This document shows positions 48,801 through 60,010 of a stretch of DNA of 64,000 nucleotides, piece after piece. The DNA is taken from contig CAXARO010001647.1 in the NCBI GenBank assembly GCA_963971305.1, forward strand, positions 275,370 through 339,369. Direction: 5' to 3'. Source of the DNA: Arcuatula senhousia. Taxonomy: Eukaryota > Mollusca > Bivalvia > Mytilida > Mytilidae. The notes beneath the pieces are model-generated. The model did not search any database and was not told where the DNA came from. It saw nothing but the letters and a program-made list of their open reading frames with translations. Numbering within the stretch: the stretch's first letter is position 1; every line of letters starts with the position of its first letter. A program made the translations under genes and the position numbers.

Positions 48801-50140
48801 TCGTCCCTTCCGAAGGACTAGCATCGTTCCTTGATACCATCTTCACAAATGGTGTCAAAAGATTGTTATTTTTTATTTGCTTATAACTTTCTTGCATCAT
48901 AATGGATACTAAATGGACGATATTTGACTCCATACCCCCTTTCGGTAAGAAATTAGATGCCGAAAGTGCAACTCTTCCGGTCGGTATAAAATGGAGGCCG
49001 ACCACACAAATATTAAGGGAAGGAACTTTTTTTTATCCCCCATAAATAATTGATTTTTTTTAATGAACAAATTTTTGGTAGCAGGAGTTAAGTAAAAAAA
49101 AATCTGAAGATGGGTTTCTGCTTCATTTACTAATGCTTACAATTAAAAAAAAACACGTATTATACGCATTCAAAATATATTTTTTTCTTTCGCTCTTCAT
49201 AATCAAAATTTACGACCAGAACAAACAAAAAAAAAAAAAAAAAAAAAAAAAAAACATCAACATAATCCAAGGCCTCCCTTTCCAAGTTAATTGGTCGGTC
49301 CCTAACCATCATATTATAACTTCTGTATATAACGTTACATATACATTGGCCGATTTACATAGGGACTCACGCCGGGATATCGTATAAAACCCAAATAGAA
49401 TTTCTTAATTTTCATTTTAAATCATGTTTTTGTAAGCCTTCTAAGGGGGTCCATTGTCTGACCAAACATCGGCTAATATAATAGTTTCGTCACGTCCTAG
49501 TGATGTATTATATACATTATGATTGAAACCTGGAAATGACACTGAAATTTGAAAAATTTAGAAATACCCCTGAAACACCTTCGCAGCTGAAAAAAAGAAA
49601 TATATCCATATGTAGAGAGTTTTGTCATCTAAAAAAAAATCATTTAAAATGGCTTAGATACCCATCAAATATCACAGAAACATCTGAAGTCTTGAGTTGT
49701 AAGACCCGAAAGCTGTGACAACCCTGTTTCACATATCCCGCACTAAAAGTACTTGTACGTTTTCTGTTGTTTTTTTTTAACTTGTATGCAATTTAAAGGG
49801 TTCGCTTTATCTTTATTTTATGAGGGGGGATGGGTGGGTCTGCAGAGCCTTGAATAGTTCCCACCAACGATCGAACTGTTTTGATATCTAATTATGAGAG
49901 TATAAAAATAATCTAGTCGCATAGTTACGGTTTAGAATTCCATCTACTAATTATGAAATTTTACCCCTTTAAACATTATTAAAATACCTGTAGAAAACAG
50001 CAAAAATAAACCTCTTTCTTGTCTAAGTGGATAAACGGGTGAAGAAATGGACCAAAACGAAAAAAAAAACCTGTTATTATGCAAATTAATGTTATATTTT
50101 GAAATACTTTTTTCTCGTTGGATTTCCATTGGAGGAAACC
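48801..50140. other. Intergenic, no gene seen
   Basis: AT-rich, with a 26-base poly-A at about 49228-49253 followed by CCTCCCTTTCCAAGTTAA, resembling a repeat end also near 36480. Nothing else could be supported. The proximal promoter of the secreted-protein gene probably lies at the right end. Confidence 0.4.
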
Positions 50141-50143
50141 TTC

Positions 50144-50151
50144 TATAAATA
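50144..50151 (+). promoter_or_regulatory. TATA box of the secreted-protein gene
   Basis: TATAAATA stands 82 bp before a consensus donor (CAAG/GTAAGA at 50226). Transcription would start near 50172-50180. Inferred from position only. Confidence 0.45.
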
Positions 50152-50174
50152 CATGACTCGGTAGGCAATAGAAC

Positions 50175-50225
50175 TTTACTCTTTCTTTTTGACATCAGCA
50201 GGTACCTTCAATATAATTAAGCAAG
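50175..50225 (+). other. Proposed non-coding first exon
   Basis: A leader of about 50 bases ending at the donor CAAG/GTAAGATAA (50226). It would be joined over a 1778-bp intron to the acceptor TTATATTTACAG at 51992-52003, directly before the ATG. The 5' end is estimated from the TATA box. Confidence 0.4.
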
Positions 50226-52003
50226 GTAAGATAATTATTGCCGTCTTTAACGGTGCATTTTATTTGAACAAATTTCAGTGCAAATGACCGCAGTTTTGAA
50301 TTTAGCGATTTTTTAATTTATTTCAATCGATCGAGATTTGAAATGCTCAAAACCGTTATATTTTACTAGGAGGTATATATATTCAAAGGATATACCAAAT
50401 ACAATTTTCGTTTAAATTGTTTTACATGTTTGGCATACTTTTTTAATGATATTTATGAGTAAAAAGGTGAACAAAATCAGTAGTAAAACCAGTGACAAAA
50501 ATCTCTAAAATGATAAAAAAAATTTTTTTTTATCTAATTATGTATTTGCTTTTGAGCACTGCCAATTCGCTCAAATAAAGTGCGCCCGTCTTTTACTTTC
50601 AACGTTTTGGCAAGATCATTTCTGGTGAATTGAAATGTTTTGTTTGTTTGTTAAGCATTTTCTATATACGAATTTCATTTTGCACAATTTTTAATTTGTA
50701 TACATTGAAAAAGAAATTAAATTTCACAAAAAAGTCAATATTGTGGAAAAAGTGTACGCAAAATAACCTACGTTAACAAGCGGCAATTGAAAAATCTTCA
50801 ATGGAAGACAGCCTTGAATTTAAATGTCAAATTTCACCGTGTATACAATCGAAATCCAAATTTTACTTAATTCAGTACGACCGATCCCGATAAATTTGTG
50901 TATTTCTCATCTTTCTCGTAACCAGTTGTTTTCACAAGGAGCATTTTGAGTGCAGTCGGATCTCATAAAGATTCTGAACTCAAAGCAGTACTATCATTTC
51001 ATAAAATTTCTGTCATTCTTTCAAACATTCGTGCGGAAACTCTTAAATAATTCACATTAATGTTTCAGTAAACTTACGATTTTCTAGTGATGATTGATAC
51101 TAATTTGGAAAAAAAACTATTTTAATGCAATATCCGAATGCACTACAGGTACTCCTTGCGAAAACAACGGGTTAGGAAAAATCTCGAGGGAGAAATATGA
51201 GTAACACACAAATTTATCGGTATCAGTCGTACTGAATTTTAGCATAATTTTGATTAGAGTATTTTATGCTTTCGGAGAATAGAATGAGAGCTGCTTTCGC
51301 ATTGACGGATGCTTGCTGTTTTCCAATGCGAAGATTTTTAAACGCCGTTTATAAATGAAGATTTTTCGCATATTTTTTCCACTTGTACAAACGCTGCTTA
51401 TGAGTTATGTACAGTCGTGTAGATTTATTTGGTTATACGTTGCCACACATCCTTAATTTGTTAATCTGAATGTACGTGGAACAGGTTTTATCACACATCC
51501 GTCACAACTTTGGTTCGTAAACTGAGAAGGTTACGATTTCCGGATTCAAACCCGAAGAAAATGTTCTCATAATTATTACATGTATTAGATTAAGAAAGAT
51601 TTTCCGAATATACGTTTCATACGTGCCTAAAGTACTCAAGGACGTTTCATCTGACAAGGATTATACATTAATTATGGTTCTTGTAAATTTTATCTTCAAA
51701 CCTATTGACTTATTCCTGGTATTTGGAGTCGAGAGTCAAAGTAGGACCAGCTAATATAATCGAGAGGCATGGACACTGTTTGTCACTTGATTTCTTTTTA
51801 ACTGATCGCACTTATTTTGACTCTCGATCACAATTGCCGAGAGCAAGTTCTTACAATCCTATCCTCTTCAAAGTATACGAAATTCTCATCAACGTAGTTG
51901 GGGTCTTTGCTCTAATTGCTGCCTCATCCCTTGTTATTTACAAGTTTTTCAGCTCTTTTAACTACACGTTTTACATTTCTTCTATGTAACTTTATATTTA
52001 CAG

Positions 52004-52681
52004 ATGATGCGATTATTGGCGCTTACTGGGCTAATTGGCATGGCGTTTATTGCCCAGGCTTGTCATCCCGGTATAAATGACGGAGCCTATATAGCATCCT
52101 TAGCTGGCGACAACATGAAAGAAGTCATGACAGACCTCAAGGAATGTGCCAAGTTCCCAATTGAATGGAGCGAGAAGATGCACGAAAGCGATCTCGGGAA
52201 ATGTCTTATTGATATAAAAAAAGCCTATCTCACCAATCCAGATGTCACTGACAAATGGAATACCGATGTATTTTGCATGTATGAACGAGAAAAGTGGGGA
52301 GACCTATGCTCAGGGGAAGCTCCGATAAGACCAACCGATGTTGTTACATTCCTCGCCGGCGTATTTAACGTTAATGTAATGAAGGAGTGTAGTAAAGATG
52401 AAAAGAGAGGAGATGAAGAGGACGGATATTGTCGCGAAAACCTAGCCTACCATTACTGCAGATATTCTGAAGAACTAAAGGACTATGAGAATTGCTTCTG
52501 CTGGTATACTGGAGACGACTCAGACGACTCAGACGATGATGATAAGCGATCAATGATTTCTAAACCCGCACATTTCTTTAAGAAAATGCTTGCCTCTCAT
52601 CCAAATACGGCTACCAGGACCCTGAGCAAGAGTTTAGGCCTTAAGCAGTTATTTGACAAACTGCGAAGCGTGAAAAAATAA
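52004..52681 (+). CDS. Secreted cysteine-rich precursor with cationic C-terminal peptide
   Basis: 225 residues; family not recognised. Residues 1-19 are a signal peptide ending AQA, cleaved before C20. The mature part has ten cysteines (20, 48, 67, 91, 102, 129, 143, 152, 164, 166), an even number fitting five disulfides. An acidic run DDSDDSDDDD (171-180) is followed directly by the dibasic site KR (181-182). The last 43 residues carry ten Lys/Arg and only one acidic residue, with FFKKML and LKQLFDKLRS segments able to form an amphipathic helix. That order, acidic spacer, KR, basic peptide, resembles precursors of host-defence or signalling peptides, but function is not shown. A splice acceptor ends exactly before the ATG, so an untranslated upstream exon is expected. 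The stop TAA overlaps AATAAA, and ATTAAA follows at 52859. Confidence 0.85.
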   Translation: MMRLLALTGLIGMAFIAQACHPGINDGAYIASLAGDNMKEVMTDLKECAKFPIEWSEKMHESDLGKCLIDIKKAYLTNPDVTDKWNTDVFCMYEREKWGDLCSGEAPIRPTDVVTFLAGVFNVNVMKECSKDEKRGDEEDGYCRENLAYHYCRYSEELKDYENCFCWYTGDDSDDSDDDDKRSMISKPAHFFKKMLASHPNTATRTLSKSLGLKQLFDKLRSVKK

Positions 52682-52858
52682 ATTCGGGCATTTTCGCTTT
52701 GAACACCCATTCGACTGGACTTTCAATAATGGACTGAGAAAAGTTGATGTTTTATATCTTTTAAGAATCACAGTTTTATTTCTATTTTTATTGACAATTT
52801 TGGAATGTGTATTTATAAATACTGCTCACAAAATTTTGTATCTTTATAATTGTTTTCT

Positions 52859-52864
52859 ATTAAA
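52859..52864 (+). terminator. Polyadenylation signal ATTAAA of the secreted-protein gene
   Basis: ATTAAA lies 178 bases past the stop codon and is followed by a T-rich stretch. The AATAAA overlapping the stop is an alternative but would leave no 3' UTR. Confidence 0.5.
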
Positions 52865-52979
52865 GCTTTTTTGTAAATCACTTTGAATTACTTAATCAGC
52901 TTTTTTATATCATAATATGACCTCGGTGTACTATAATAGTGTTAATATTAGATAACTTATCTACTTCCTGTTCATCCCT

Positions 52980-53125
52980 TCCGGACAACCTGGGTTCAAT
53001 CTCGTAACAATTGAGTTCCCGCTTGTGTCTTTTATGTTGTCTGTGTTGTTAGATCTTTGTGTTTTCTGATTGTGTCTTTGCCCTATCGGACTTTTGACAT
53101 TTGAATGCTTCATTAGTACTTCTAA
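52980..53125. repeat. Repeat fragment (CCCTATCGGACTTTTGACAT)
   Basis: TTGCCCTATCGGACTTTTGA matches CCCATTCGGACTTTTGACAC at 43000 and, inverted, the stretches near 35870 and 63125. Upstream it reads CCTGTTCATCCCTTCCGG. Probably the 3' part of a dispersed retroelement. Confidence 0.5.
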
Positions 53126-53129
53126 TATG

Positions 53130-53217
53130 GGGCTCATGCAGGGTATCCCCCTCAGGTCGAAAGGTCGCCCTTAAAAAGCCCTCAGGTCGCAGGTCGTTTT
53201 TAACCCTGCGGGAGCCA
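53130..53217. repeat. Small inverted repeat
   Basis: GGCTCATGCAGGGT at the left and ACCCTGCGGGAGCC at the right pair across a loop containing CTCAGGTCG twice. Purpose unknown. Confidence 0.5.
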
Positions 53218-53894
53218 CTAATATCAAATCAAACCTTTTTAAATGAAACTACAAACAGCATGTGAAAAAAATACAAATATCCTCCTCTTTCAGAAACCTA
53301 TTTATATCTTATCTACGGAAAAAAAAAAGAAAATTTGAACAAAAATCTTTTTTGAATATCTCATTGAGAGGAACGATTTTGGAATGCAATATTTTTCCCT
53401 AGTATACTAATAATTTCCAAGATGAACAGCAAAAACGGCAAAAATGGTATTAACTATAAGCAATAAAGGTAAGAAAAAAAAAACCCAAAAAAAACAAAAA
53501 CACCCCCATCCCCCCCCCAAAAAAACAACAACTGTGGTTTGATCCCCTGATCTATTCATCATAGCGGCAGCGGCCATGTTGGTTGGTTAGCGAGCATGAA
53601 TTTTAAGAACTATGTAGAGGATACCATACAGAATGATATAAAGTAAACAAAGGTTTAAAACAAGCGTTTTCATTCCTTAAGTGGTTTCAGAGAAGGTTTT
53701 TTTTTACATCGGTAATACTTAAGTGATTGAAAAACAACATTTTCAATATTCTGCTTTTACGTTGACCCGGTACTACAGTCGCTGAAAGTAAAGTTAATTG
53801 TAATATTCGATTCGACCTATCTTCTTAAAAATCATGAATGCTATAAAACTATTGCAATATCATTTTGGAACATGTCCACACTGTACGAATTTCA

Positions 53895-54075
53895 TTAATC
53901 TTCCACTCTAGATAATCCAAATTCATCAAATGCAGTATCATCAAATTCCTTCAGTATAACGCCGTCTACTTGAGCTTCCGAAAATTGTTTAATGTGCTTC
54001 TGTAAATTAAGGCGGGAAGTAACTCGCCCACGTCTGATATTGTCATGTGACGAATGTCCTCAAAGTATGGCTGTC
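53895..54075 (-). pseudogene. Frameshifted SAM-domain exon
   Basis: After the acceptor TTTCTTTTACAG one frame reads PYFEDIRHMTISDVGELL. Then the match moves to another frame reading SRLNLQKHIKQF and VDGVILKEFDDTAFDEFGL, ending SRVED and a stop. Together these match a SAM domain (helix 1 DVGELL, the VDG turn, EFGL near the C-terminal helix). Neither frame alone codes the domain, and the final helix is cut short. It could be a dead gene copy, or a base error in the sequence. No upstream exon was found in the next kilobases, which are transposon-filled. Confidence 0.65.
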
Positions 54076-54129
54076 CTGTAAAAGAAACAATGAAATATGG
54101 ACAAATATAGTGCCTTGGAATCCTTGACT

Positions 54130-54400
54130 AAGCTTTTGTTCGTCCATGTCAACTATCTGTTTTATTTTGTTCTATGTCCAGTAATTGGTCTTTCGTGGAT
54201 AATTTAGGGATTTTTTGTAATCTTATGTATTGTGTTTTAAGTCTTGGGCCAATGCAAGACGGCGAGCAGCGACCTCTGGTCATGTTGAAGACTGCTGGCT
54301 GTTTTCCATTGTGATTTTTTAAATTGCCGTTTCTTTATGTTGGTTTTGTCACGTACACTTATTCCACATCTCTTTATCGTCTATTGCTACGAATAGTACC
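54130..54400 (+). repeat. Dispersed ATGTGGAATAAG repeat, diverged plus copy
   Basis: CTTGGGCCAATGCAAGACGG, GCGAGCAGCGACC, GACTGCTGGCTGTTTTCC and ACTTATTCCACATCTC follow the family order. GGAATCCTTGACTAAGCTTT belongs to its distal part. Confidence 0.65.
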
Positions 54401-54550
54401 ATCTACCATTACGAAGGGAGAAACCATTTGCTTATAGGGGTGGGTTATGATGAAATCTAAATATAAAAAAAGCATATGCGAAAAAATCAGGACTTCGACT
54501 TTAAAAAGGCAGAATGGTGTTTTCGGCTATAATATTTATAAAATCTAAAA
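54400..54550. repeat. Dispersed 'CCTGCCTTTTTATTTC' repeat, copy 4
   Basis: ACCATTTGCTTATAGGGGTG, GATGAAATCTAAATAT and AAAGGCAGAATGGTG place this diverged piece in the family of 48305-48600. Confidence 0.45.
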
Positions 54551-54586
54551 TTTAAAACAAGACTCTTTTATAAACTATTATCTCTA

Positions 54587-56590
54587 ACAAGAGGCTCCCA
54601 GGAGCCTGAATCGCTCACCTGACATATGTGTCTGAAGTAAAGGTTATTAGGCAAAATCTATTTGACGTTGAAAGGGTCATAAGATTAATAAGGGGGTCAT
54701 CTGACAATATGGTGGATCTTAAGGTGCTGATCACTTTTGTTCTCAATCAAAATTTAAAAATCTGTCACCCTTTTTGAGTTATTGTCAAAAAAATTCAGTT
54801 TAACCCAACGTTCTATTTTTAGCCACAGTGGCCATGTTTTACAACCAATTAAAATCCCCACATCAGTTCCATACACCTAATGCTAATAAACAACAATACC
54901 AAGTTTGGTTGCAATTGGACTTAAAGTGTCAGAGGAGTTAACGTTTTCAATGTAATGAGGAAATGTTGTTAAAATGCTAAATTTTGACGTTCTAAGGGCA
55001 ATAACTCCTAAAAACGGTCCTACAACGTTGACCTTATTACATATTTAGTAGATCTTCATGTGCTTAACAACATACAATTTAAATTTCTCAAATATCTTGT
55101 ATAGTTTTCAAAATATTGAGCTAAACAGGTGCAAAATTTGCAAAAAAAATCCACCATGAAAAAGGCAATAACTCCTACATGGGTTGTTGGATTTTCTTCA
55201 AAATTTCAGAGCTGGTAGATCTTGAGGTGCTGATCACTTTTGTTTCCATTCAAAATTTAAAAAAAGAACATAGGGGGTAAATAACAGTTTTTTGCAAATA
55301 ACTCAAAAACGGTAACAGATATCAAAATTCAGGCATTGTAAAAGTGATCAACACCTCAAGATCCACCTGCCCAGAAATTTTCAAGAATATCCAACAACCT
55401 ATGTAGGAGTTATTGCCCTTTTTCTGGATTTTTTTTTCAAAATTTTGCACTTATTTAGCCCTATATCTTGAAAACTATAGAAGATGTTTCAAAAATTCGA
55501 ATTGCATATGATTAAGCATATCAAGATCTACATTTGATGTAATTAAGTCAAAGCTGTAGAACCATTTCTTTTAGGAGTTACGGCCCTTAAAGCGTCAAAA
55601 ATTACAATTTTTCATTACTTTTCCCCCGAATTTCAAAGATTAATTTGTCTGACACCATACATCCAACTTCAACCAAACTTGACACATTTGTTTAATAGGA
55701 TAAATGCTACAATTCTGTCGTTCGGATTTTTGATTCGTCAAGAAATATGGCCACCATGGCTAAAAATAAAACATAAATGTGAATTGCAGTTTTTTGCTAA
55801 TACCTCAAAAATGGATACAGATATCAAAATTCCGATGGAAGACAAAAGTGATTAGCATCTCAAGATCTACCTGCTATGAAAGTTTCAAGAAGATCCAACA
55901 ATTGATGTAGGAGTTATTGCCCTTTTCTGGATCTTTTCAAAATTTTTCACTTGTTTAACCATATATCTTGAAAACTATACAAGATATTTCAAAATTTTAA
56001 ATTGCATTAGATTAAGCACTCCAAGATCTACATGTCATGTATTTAGGTCAAAGCTGAAGGACCATTTCTTTTAGGAATTATTGTCCTTAAAACAACAAAA
56101 TTTACCATTTTTCATGACTTTTTCCCTGAATTTCACAAATTAACTTGTCTGACACCGTAACACCAACTGCATTTTAACTTAGCACACTTGTTTAATAGCT
56201 TATATGTTACAACCATATTATTCAGATTTTTGATTCGTCAAGAAACATGACCGCCATGGCTAAAAATAGAAGATAGGGGTAAATTTCATCTTTTTTGCTA
56301 ATAGCTCAAAAATGGTTTCAGATATCAAAATTGTGCAAGAATCAAAAGTGATAAGCATATTAAGATCTACCTGTCCTGAAATTTTGGAAAAGATCTGACT
56401 GCTGATGTAGGAGTTATTGCCCTTTTTCGTAATTTTTGCCAAATTTTGCACTTATTAAGCCCAATATCTTGAAAACTAACCAAGATATTTCAGAAATTTA
56501 AATCGCATATGGTTAAGCACAATAATATCTACAAAATATATGTATCTGTGTAGTTCAGGTGAGTGATTCAGGCTCCTGGGAGCCTCTTGT
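54587..56590. mobile_element. 2.0-kb TIR element with AGGCTCCC ends
   Basis: The ends ACAAGAGGCTCCCAGGAGCC and its inverse are about 36 bp long, continuing as TGAATCGCTCACCTG / CAGGTGAGTGATTCA, and TA lies directly on both sides (54585-54586, 56591-56592). The inside has three diverged tandem units of about 500 bp, each marked by AGATATCAAAATT, a CTCAAGATCTACCTG-like box and GTAGGAGTTATTGCCC (near 55310, 55815, 56310). No transposase frame is visible, so it depends on another element. These ends are widespread in bivalves (memory). Confidence 0.75.
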
Positions 56591-57039
56591 TATAAGAATC
56601 ATGCAAAGAGCGATTCATGGGTGGAAAGCCTACACCAATTTATTTTTGATTTGATACTCCTACTAGCATCCTGCTTTGATCTTTTGTGCTCTTTTTCCAA
56701 AATAGCCCTGGTCCTGAGAGAAATTTTTTTATAGAATGCATTGGAAAAATGTAAGAAAGGGAGATAACTCTTAAAATTGTCAAGAATTTCAATAGAAACC
56801 ATTGTATTTCTCCCAGGACAGGCAGTTATGAGCAATTTGTTATTTATTTCTTATTTTATATATTTTGAACTATCTTTCGTTTAAAATAAACCACTGTAGC
56901 CTTTTTATCAGTGAATCAATTTTCTTCAATTTTGCATGATTCTTAGGTGGACTACTACTTAATTGTTTTTCTTGTCAAGAAGAGTGTCTTTCATTGCACT
57001 TTAGGATTGGGATTAATTCATATGTAGTTTATTTTCAAT

Positions 57040-57195
57040 CCAGGGGCCAATTGAAAAACAGCGAGCAGCGACCGCTGTTCACATTGAAGGCTGCTGGCTG
57101 TTTTTCATTGTGGATGTTTTGAATTTACGTTTATATTGTAGGTTGTGTTGCGTACACTTATTCCACATCTAATTTTCTTCTATTTGTAGAACTCA
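57040..57195 (+). repeat. Dispersed ATGTGGAATAAG repeat, plus copy
   Basis: CAGGGGCCAATTGAAAAACA, GCGAGCAGCGACCGCTG, AAGGCTGCTGGCTG and ACTTATTCCACATCTAATTT give the family order. Confidence 0.65.
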
Positions 57196-57314
57196 ATAAA
57201 AGTCTCCATTTGGTCGAAGTTGTCATGACCACTTTAAGAAGTTATAGTCCTTTAATGGAAAAACGGTGTTTTTTCATGGTTTAAGCAAGCAACATGTTAT
57301 TTTTCTATCTACAA

Positions 57315-58217
57315 TAACAAGATTGCTACGCGTAGCCATGTGTCCCCCGCCGCCCCATGAAAGTTGTATGGTATGAATTTGATCGATATATTATCTGTGA
57401 AACGATAGAAATTGGTTGTTTCTGAGACGAAATCATTCAGTCAAAACAAGGAAGGAAACCAGTGAACATAAAAAATTTTTTTGACAAAGTCCCATTTTTT
57501 GGACCAGAAAATCACAAATTCGTAAATAACGCGAAAACTGTAAATATTGCTTCAAACTTTTTTCCGTATTATTATAGAGTACCTTTCACTCTATTAGCCT
57601 ACAAAATTTCAGAACGCTGTGCACTTAGGTAACCGAGATATTGAATGTCCTATATTTTGACCTGTCTTCCCCGTTTTCATGGAAAAGGCGGCCATTTTGA
57701 AAATTTCAAATATGGGATGATTACCTACTAATAGTACCCTATCAGTGTGTTAAGTTTCAGCAACATCTGTTCAGTAGTATCTGAGGAGTCGCACCCACAA
57801 AAACATTTGACAAAGTCCAATTTTTCGGACTGAAAAATCACACATTCGTAAATAAATCAAAAACCGTAAATATCGCTTCAAATTTTTTTTCATATTATTA
57901 TAGAGTACCTTTTGCTCTATCAGCCTACAAAATTTCAGAACCCTGTGCACCTAGGTAACCGAGATATTGAATGTCCTTTATTTTGACCTTTCTAACCTTT
58001 CTTCCCCGTTCCCATGGAAACAGCGGATATTTTGAAAATTTCAATTATGGGATGAGCACCTACTAATAGTACCCTATCAGTGTGTAAAGTTTGAGCAACA
58101 TCCGTTCAGTAGTGTCCGAGGAGTTGCACCCACAAAAAACGTGACGGACGGACGGACGGACGGAGACCATTACTAAGTCCCTCCGATGCGTTGCGGCGGG
58201 GGACAATTATCGTTATA
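57315..58217. mobile_element. 0.9-kb element with TGTCCCCCGCCGC ends and internal duplication
   Basis: TGTCCCCCGCCGC (57341) and GCGGCGGGGGACA (58193) are inverted; the left end also carries the palindrome GCTACGCGTAGC. Two copies of a 326-bp unit follow each other (starting TTGACAAAGTCC at 57481 and 57807), each with ATTATTATAGAGTACCTTT and CCTACTAATAGTACCCTAT. A (GGAC)n run lies at 58143-58163. Non-coding. Confidence 0.65.
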
Positions 58218-58379
58218 AAAGGCAAATACATAAAAATACCACCATATTTTGAACTTTAAAAGGCAACAACACGTGTAAGAGGTCATACGAAACCTTCGAC
58301 CCAAAAGAGACTTACTAGTGTGTAAAGCTCAATGAGCTGAAAGCTTAGAAGGCATCAACACTTTGTTTATCTGCAATAT

Positions 58380-58655
58380 ATTTTTATTTATAAGCCAAAT
58401 ACAGGAAAAATACCATTTTTACCCTTCAAGCGCCATTACTCCTTAATGGCATCATCTGACCATTCATGTAGGCAATCATGTATTTTGACGGATCAAAAAT
58501 GGAAACACATTTTTTGCAGAACACCCTAAGGGTTAATTAAACCAAGTTTCATTAATTCTGTTGAGTATTTTCAGAGAAAAAGATTTTTGTTAACGGACGA
58601 GAGACGACAACGGTGGTTGCCAATTAAGTGATAAGAATAGCTCATCTGGATCGGC
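58380..58655. repeat. Dispersed repeat (GACGAGAGACGACAACGG type)
   Basis: ACCAAGTTTCATTAATTCTG, GGACGAGAGACGACAACGG and AAGTGATAAGAATAGCTCA are in the order usual for a common bivalve dispersed repeat (memory). Family ends were not fixed. Confidence 0.45.
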
Positions 58656-58660
58656 AAAAT

Positions 58661-59200
58661 ATACTAATGGAAAAAAGAAACTGTGCATCACTTTGAAAAA
58701 ACACAAATTCAAAATTTTATTTAGTATTTGATACATTTTATCACAAAAGTATTGCAAAATCATTTTTGTAAAGATCTGGACAAAAAAATCATTTTTAGAC
58801 CCCTAAAAGATGTTTTGTTTGCAGTTTGAAATCAGGGAGTGTCAATTTGAAATTCACAAAATCACACTTTGGAAATAATGCACAGTTTTGAAATTAAGTT
58901 TTCTCTGCTGATTTTCACCAAAAACGTTTATTCTTTTAGTGGTTGAAAGTTAACAGCTTTAATTTTCATTGAAAATCTTGATTTTTCATTTTTGGGTTAA
59001 AAAAGTGGTTTTTTGAATCTCAGAAACTGGAATTACACAAATTTCGGATTTTTACCCAAAAATGATCTGCATGGTCCACTCGACATTCAGTGAAAATTTC
59101 AACTCGATAACTGCTTTTTTTACGATTTTCTGATTAAGAGAAATATGGATACAATTGATTTTCAATAGACATGCACAGTTTCTTTTTTCCATGAGTATAT
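58661..59200. mobile_element. MITE with GGAAAAAAGAAACTGTGCAT ends
   Basis: ATACTAATGGAAAAAAGAAA at the left and TTTCTTTTTTCCATGAGTAT at the right are inverted with one or two mismatches over about 28 bp, and TA repeats lie at both borders. The 540-bp interior is AT-rich and non-coding. Confidence 0.7.
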
Positions 59201-59613
59201 ATTAAGGCTTCGATTATTTTTCTTGCCAACCATCAAAATCAAATAATTGCCCCCAAAAATATGCACTGCAGAACTCAAATGGGTAATGTGGGCCGTGTCT
59301 TGATGCTGACCAATTTCTAACCTTGGAGTTTGATGACCATCGCATATATCGTAAACTAGGGTTAATGACCGAATTAACGATGTATGACCGTTTGCAGAAC
59401 AATCGCCAGTATCCACTTCTTCTTCGAACACCGGAATTATTTAACTTTCACAAATACATTACTCTATATTTTTTTGCAGAAATATTGATAGCTTGATACT
59501 TGCTTTAAAACTTCCATAAATGTTTTTCTTTGTCATTTTTAAGCATTATAGCGATCAAGCATGTCGGTTTTGTATGATGACACTTCACTAAATCATTATT
59601 GTTTGACGTGTTG
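59201..59613. other. Between two elements; no firm gene
   Basis: Two overlapping minus-strand frames (59162-59431 and 59214-59402) are open here. The second is rich in Trp and aromatic residues, but I see no family and no splice signals, so it is not called. Confidence 0.35.
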
Positions 59614-60010
59614 CACGGTCGTTATACTTGTCCTGCGACAACATGTTTTCTACCGATTTTTCTGCTTGTTTTCTACCGATGATCCTTGTTTTCTACCGAT
59701 TGTTTTTTAGAAATATGAAAAATAACGCTTATTTTTAACATTTGAATACATCCTATGGGAGAATATGCAATAAATGATCGTTTATTTGTAAAAGAGCCAT
59801 TTGCTGTTTCATATAACTAACAGGTTTAAGAAATTTGATATGTCCTGGTTTTCTACCGATTAAGTATGTTCTTTACTGTGTTTTCTACAGATGAGTCCTT
59901 GATTTCTACCGATGATCTAATTTCATATAACTACACATTATCGTTGTTTCTAAAGGCATACATACACCGTAAATGCTTGTGTTGTACAGTGAAGCTTCAT
60001 CATACTGTTG

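Noticed and set aside
49228..49253. Poly-A run as a retroposed gene tail
   Set aside because: No gene-like or SINE-like body precedes it and no target duplication was seen.
51535..51556. Possible tRNA B box (GGATTCAAACCC-like)
   Set aside because: No cloverleaf or A box could be built around it.
51705..51989. 94-residue plus-strand frame before the secreted protein
   Set aside because: Lies inside the proposed intron and ends before the acceptor; its hydrophobic end is the T-rich tract upstream of the splice site.
52371..52553. 60-residue minus-strand frame
   Set aside because: Shadow of the secreted-protein coding exon.
59162..59431. Two overlapping minus-strand frames, one rich in Trp
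   Set aside because: No recognisable family or splice sites. The RHG-like triplet in it does not extend to a phosphatase motif.
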